Below, piece after piece: positions 61,565 to 64,000 of a stretch of 64,000 nt of DNA. The stretch's first letter is position 1; each line of letters starts with the position of its first letter. Both the position numbers and the translations under genes were made by a program. Source of the stretch: Cumulibacter soli (GTDB taxonomy: Bacteria; Actinomycetota; Actinomycetes; Mycobacteriales; Antricoccaceae); assembly GCF_004382795.1 (NCBI RefSeq), contig NZ_SMSG01000008.1, positions 1-64,000 on the forward strand, given 5' to 3'. Below the pieces are notes generated by a model. That model was given only the letters and a program-made list of their open reading frames with translations, had not been told where the DNA came from and ran no database searches.

Positions 61565-63256
61565 CTACGCAGCTGTGTGGTCGGCGAGTGTGGGGTCGGC
61601 GTTGCTGTACGCGGCGTTGGTGTAGTCGTCGAGCAGTCTGGTGGTGCGCGTGAAGGCTGCGCGTTCGTGAGGGTTGGGTATGTGGGCTGCGAGCAGGGCG
61701 ATGAGTTCGTCGGCGGGGTCTAGTCCTTCGGCCTCGTCGTTGTTTGTTGCCGGGGGTGTGGTGCTGAGCGCGGCGCGCGATTGCGTGGTCGCGTGTTCGA
61801 TCTGATGGTGATCGGGTATTGCGATCCGCGTGTTGAGGACGGGGCGTTGGTGGGGATCGATCCATGGTGGTGGGATCCACCAGGGTAGGCCGTTGATGAT
61901 GTGTGCGCGCCATCCGGATTCTTCGAAGTGTCGGTGATGGTGTCGGCACATGAGGGTGAGGTTGTTGAGGTCTGTGGTGCCGCCGTTCCACCAGGGTTTT
62001 ATGTGGTGTCGTTCGCAGCGGTCGGGGGTGGCTTGGCAGGTCGGGAATGAGCAGCCGTGGTCTCGGGCGATGAGTGCGTGAGTCTGATTCTCGGTCGCGA
62101 TGCGACGGGTGCGCCCGAACGCTACGATGCCACCGGTGTCGGTGATCCACGTGGGGATCAGCATTGCTTCGTGCGCGAGGTGTGTGAGGTCGTTGATGGT
62201 GATCCGGTCGCCGCCGGAGATGGTGCCGATCGCTGCCCAGTCGTGTGTGTCGTGGCTGGGGTCGTTGTTCGCGTGGAGGGCGGTGAGTAGGTCGTTGAGG
62301 TTGACGGTCAGGTGCACGGTGGCGGGAGTGCCTCCGGTGGCCGGTACACCGCCGGCGGTGGCCAGTAGGTATTGCAGGGCTTCGTTGAGTCCGTCGTGGG
62401 TGCGTTGTTCATAGCTGCGGGTGTCGCGGGTGCGGTCTTCGGCGGGGTGTGGTGCGCTATAGGGGCCGATGGCTGCCTCGAAGCGGGCTTTTAACTCTCG
62501 GGTGAGAAAGCCGTGAATGCGGTACGTGCCGTCGGCGCGTTCGGTGCTGATGTTGATTGCGCGTCGCGCGTGCGCGAGGTGACCTCGGGGGAGGCGCCCG
62601 TCGGGGGCGAGGACGTCGTCGATTTTTTGTGCGACGCGGTGTAGGTCGTTGGTGCCCATGCCGTGGGCGTGGTGCACGAGTGTCTGTTCTGCTGTGGTGC
62701 GGTCGGCAGGTTCGAGGTCGGCGTTGGTGCGTAGGCGGCGCATGGCGGTGCTGATGATGTCGACTTGGTCGCGAGAGAGTTCTCCGGCGCGTACTGCTGC
62801 CGCGAGCGTGGGCAGGTTGGGTGAGCCTTCGCCGGCGCTGAAGGAGTTGGTGGGAAGTATGTGGTCGGCGCGGCGGGCGCGTGCGCGCGCTTCTGCGGGC
62901 CGGATCCGCAGCAGTTGTGCGAAGGCGTGCGCGGTGCTGGATGTGCACGTGTACTTGCCGAGTTCTTCGAGTAGCCCGGCTTCGTACAGGTGGCTTTCGA
63001 TGATGATGCATCGGGCCTGCTGAGACTCGAGCTCCCGAGCGAGCGCGATCAGTCCCTCGGGGCCAAGGGCGCCGAAGTCGCCGCGGTCGCCGACCGCGAT
63101 CAACGCATCAACAGCCGCCGCCATCTGGTCGAGTGCCGAACCGATTTCCGAAGCGAGCGATTCAGCCGCACCAGCCAGGGGTGAAGACCGATCGTGGCTG
63201 GCGCTGATGGCCAGCACGTCCGCGGAGACGTACCGCGCGTGATGCGACTCCAACAC
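61565..63256 (-). CDS. DUF222 / 13E12-type HNH endonuclease
   Basis: A 563-aa protein of the actinobacterial 13E12-repeat family. The N-terminal DUF222 region (to about 330) carries LARELESQQARCIIIESHLY and LRIRPAEARARARRADHIL. The C-terminal HNH nuclease runs through CSFPTCQATPDRCERHHIKP and WNGGTTDLNNLTLMCRHHHR near 405-450, with the zinc cysteines and the active His. These genes often occur in many copies and are sometimes mobile (family knowledge). GTG at 63256 has GGGAGG six bases upstream. A near-perfect SOS box lies 46 bases upstream at 63302-63317. Confidence 0.93.
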   Translation of the reverse strand: MLESHHARYVSADVLAISASHDRSSPLAGAAESLASEIGSALDQMAAAVDALIAVGDRGDFGALGPEGLIALARELESQQARCIIIESHLYEAGLLEELGKYTCTSSTAHAFAQLLRIRPAEARARARRADHILPTNSFSAGEGSPNLPTLAAAVRAGELSRDQVDIISTAMRRLRTNADLEPADRTTAEQTLVHHAHGMGTNDLHRVAQKIDDVLAPDGRLPRGHLAHARRAINISTERADGTYRIHGFLTRELKARFEAAIGPYSAPHPAEDRTRDTRSYEQRTHDGLNEALQYLLATAGGVPATGGTPATVHLTVNLNDLLTALHANNDPSHDTHDWAAIGTISGGDRITINDLTHLAHEAMLIPTWITDTGGIVAFGRTRRIATENQTHALIARDHGCSFPTCQATPDRCERHHIKPWWNGGTTDLNNLTLMCRHHHRHFEESGWRAHIINGLPWWIPPPWIDPHQRPVLNTRIAIPDHHQIEHATTQSRAALSTTPPATNNDEAEGLDPADELIALLAAHIPNPHERAAFTRTTRLLDDYTNAAYSNADPTLADHTAA

Positions 63257-63301
63257 GACCAACCTCCCTCAGCGAATCCACGGTTCAAAGTACTGATCTC
63301 A

Positions 63302-63317
63302 TCGTACACATGTTCGA
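63302..63317 (-). promoter_or_regulatory. SOS box (LexA site) upstream of HNH gene
   Basis: TCGTACACATGTTCGA matches the actinobacterial consensus TCGAAC-N4-GTTCGA at 11 of 12 fixed positions. It overlaps TACGAT on the minus strand, a -10 candidate, so bound LexA would block the HNH gene. Confidence 0.7.
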
Positions 63318-63387
63318 ATCATGATGCATTAGTTGTAACTCCCGTCCTGGAGTACACCTCCGGTGATCGCCGTCGAGCGGTTCGAAA

Positions 63388-63966
63388 CTATGTGGACAGC
63401 AGAGGTTCGAGTCGCGCGAGATAACTCTTGATGAGCGCCAGCGCGTCACGCTCAGATAGCTGTCGCGCCATCAATAGCGACGCGACCCCATGCGCTAGTC
63501 CCATCACCTCAAGTGCGAGTCGGCGCGCGATGGTTGCGGTGAGATCGGGCCGCAGGATGTCGGCAAGTTCATCTGCGAGCCCGCTCAGGTGGGACTGATA
63601 TGCCTGGCCGGCGACCCCTGGATCCGAGATCGACAGTGCCTCTAGGGAAACTCCTAGGCGATGGAAGTCCTCGCTGACTGTATCGGTCGGCAACGCCTCG
63701 TCGAAAAACAGCTTGATCACGTCAAGTGGCGCCTTGCTGCCCTCGTGTTGGACGCGAGCCCGCCACCGTTGGACGCTCTTCTCGGCCAGGCGCTCGAGAG
63801 TCGCGCTGAGAAGTTCGTCTTTCGTGTTGCCGTAGTACTGGACGAGTCTGAGTGACACGTCTGCTTCCGCGGCCACGGCTCTCATGGTGACGGCGTTGAT
63901 CCCGCCGCGGGCTAGAAGCCGCTCTACGGCTTCCATGATCTGCGCTCTGCGTTCCTGTTCCGACAT
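63388..63966 (-). CDS. TetR/AcrR-family transcriptional regulator
   Basis: A 192-aa regulator. The HTH domain has AQIMEAVERLLARGGINAVT, MRAVAAEADVSLRLVQYY and GNTKDELLSATLERL. The C-terminal ligand-binding domain (TetR_C-type, with LDVIKLFFDEALPTDTVSED) is divergent. ATG at 63966 has GAGGGGGG upstream. It sits upstream of the SOS-box region, transcribed in the same direction as the HNH gene with a 131-base gap. Its target is not visible within the window. Confidence 0.9.
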   Translation of the reverse strand: MSEQERRAQIMEAVERLLARGGINAVTMRAVAAEADVSLRLVQYYGNTKDELLSATLERLAEKSVQRWRARVQHEGSKAPLDVIKLFFDEALPTDTVSEDFHRLGVSLEALSISDPGVAGQAYQSHLSGLADELADILRPDLTATIARRLALEVMGLAHGVASLLMARQLSERDALALIKSYLARLEPLLST

Positions 63967-64000
63967 ACGACCCCCCTCGCCGTAACGATGATACATTCGT

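Noticed and set aside
61565-63256. Possible mobile element around the DUF222-HNH gene
   Set aside because: No terminal inverted repeats, target duplications, intron structure or second transposition gene were found.

Overview
The window is GC-rich actinobacterial DNA with dense coding on both strands and many 4-base start/stop overlaps. Markers pointing to Actinobacteria are F420/FMN luciferase-like oxidoreductases, a DUF222/HNH (13E12-type) nuclease, a LppM-like lipoprotein, a DUF2319-type membrane hydrolase, a DtxR/IdeR iron box and an actinobacterial SOS box. I cannot name the genus. No rRNA, tRNA, CRISPR array or insertion sequence was seen.

Layout. 0.1-1.7 kb: two EamA/DMT transporters, the second cut short at its C-terminus. 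1.8-11.5 kb: an acyl-CoA module with a biotin-dependent carboxylase pair, an unknown 104-aa protein, an acyl-CoA ligase, an amidohydrolase, an unusual CaiB-family CoA-transferase, an N-terminally extended crotonase and a methylmalonyl-CoA-epimerase-like VOC protein. 11.8-19.6 kb: a plus-strand operon of crotonase, a complete dipeptide/oligopeptide-type ABC importer (SBP, two permeases, two ATPases), a thioesterase with the FlK catalytic triad, and an Ldh2-type dehydrogenase. 19.7-22.9 kb: two CoA-transferases divergent from a TetR regulator, with facing TATAAA promoters. 23.0-30.0 kb: two HpaB-family flavoproteins flanking a pair of acyl-CoA dehydrogenases and an acyl-CoA ligase. 30.0-36.1 kb: two luciferase-like oxidoreductases, a ligase, a GAF-PucR regulator and an NTF2-like protein.

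36.1-42.6 kb: a siderophore operon under an IdeR/DtxR box (FecB, two FecCD permeases, FecE, an NtaA/DszA-type FMN monooxygenase and an enterochelin-esterase-like hydrolase). 42.6-47.8 kb: a flavin monooxygenase with a Baeyer-Villiger-like fingerprint, LppM, a long-chain acyl-CoA synthetase, ArsC and a PAS protein. 47.8-52.4 kb: a 2-oxoacid dehydrogenase operon (E1 alpha, E1 beta, E2) preceded by a TAG glycosylase and a HIT protein. 52.5-57.5 kb: a two-lobed CoA-transferase, a degenerate ADP-ribosylglycohydrolase-like protein, a flavin reductase and an AMACR-type racemase. 57.6-64.0 kb: a phosphodiesterase, a DUF2319 hydrolase, a CPBP protease, the DUF222-HNH gene behind an SOS box, and a TetR regulator.

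Taken together, most of the window is accessory catabolism of unknown acids through CoA thioesters: four ligases, five CaiB-family proteins, two crotonases, two ACADs, a carboxylase and an epimerase. Regulation appears local, by TetR- and PucR-type proteins. Iron acquisition is a separate, clearly regulated unit. The most interesting signals are the monooxygenase translationally coupled inside the siderophore operon, the iron box plus leader hairpin in front of it, the FlK-type thioesterase in an importer operon, the HpaB pair with an incomplete 4-hydroxybutyryl-CoA dehydratase ligand set, and the SOS box before the HNH gene.
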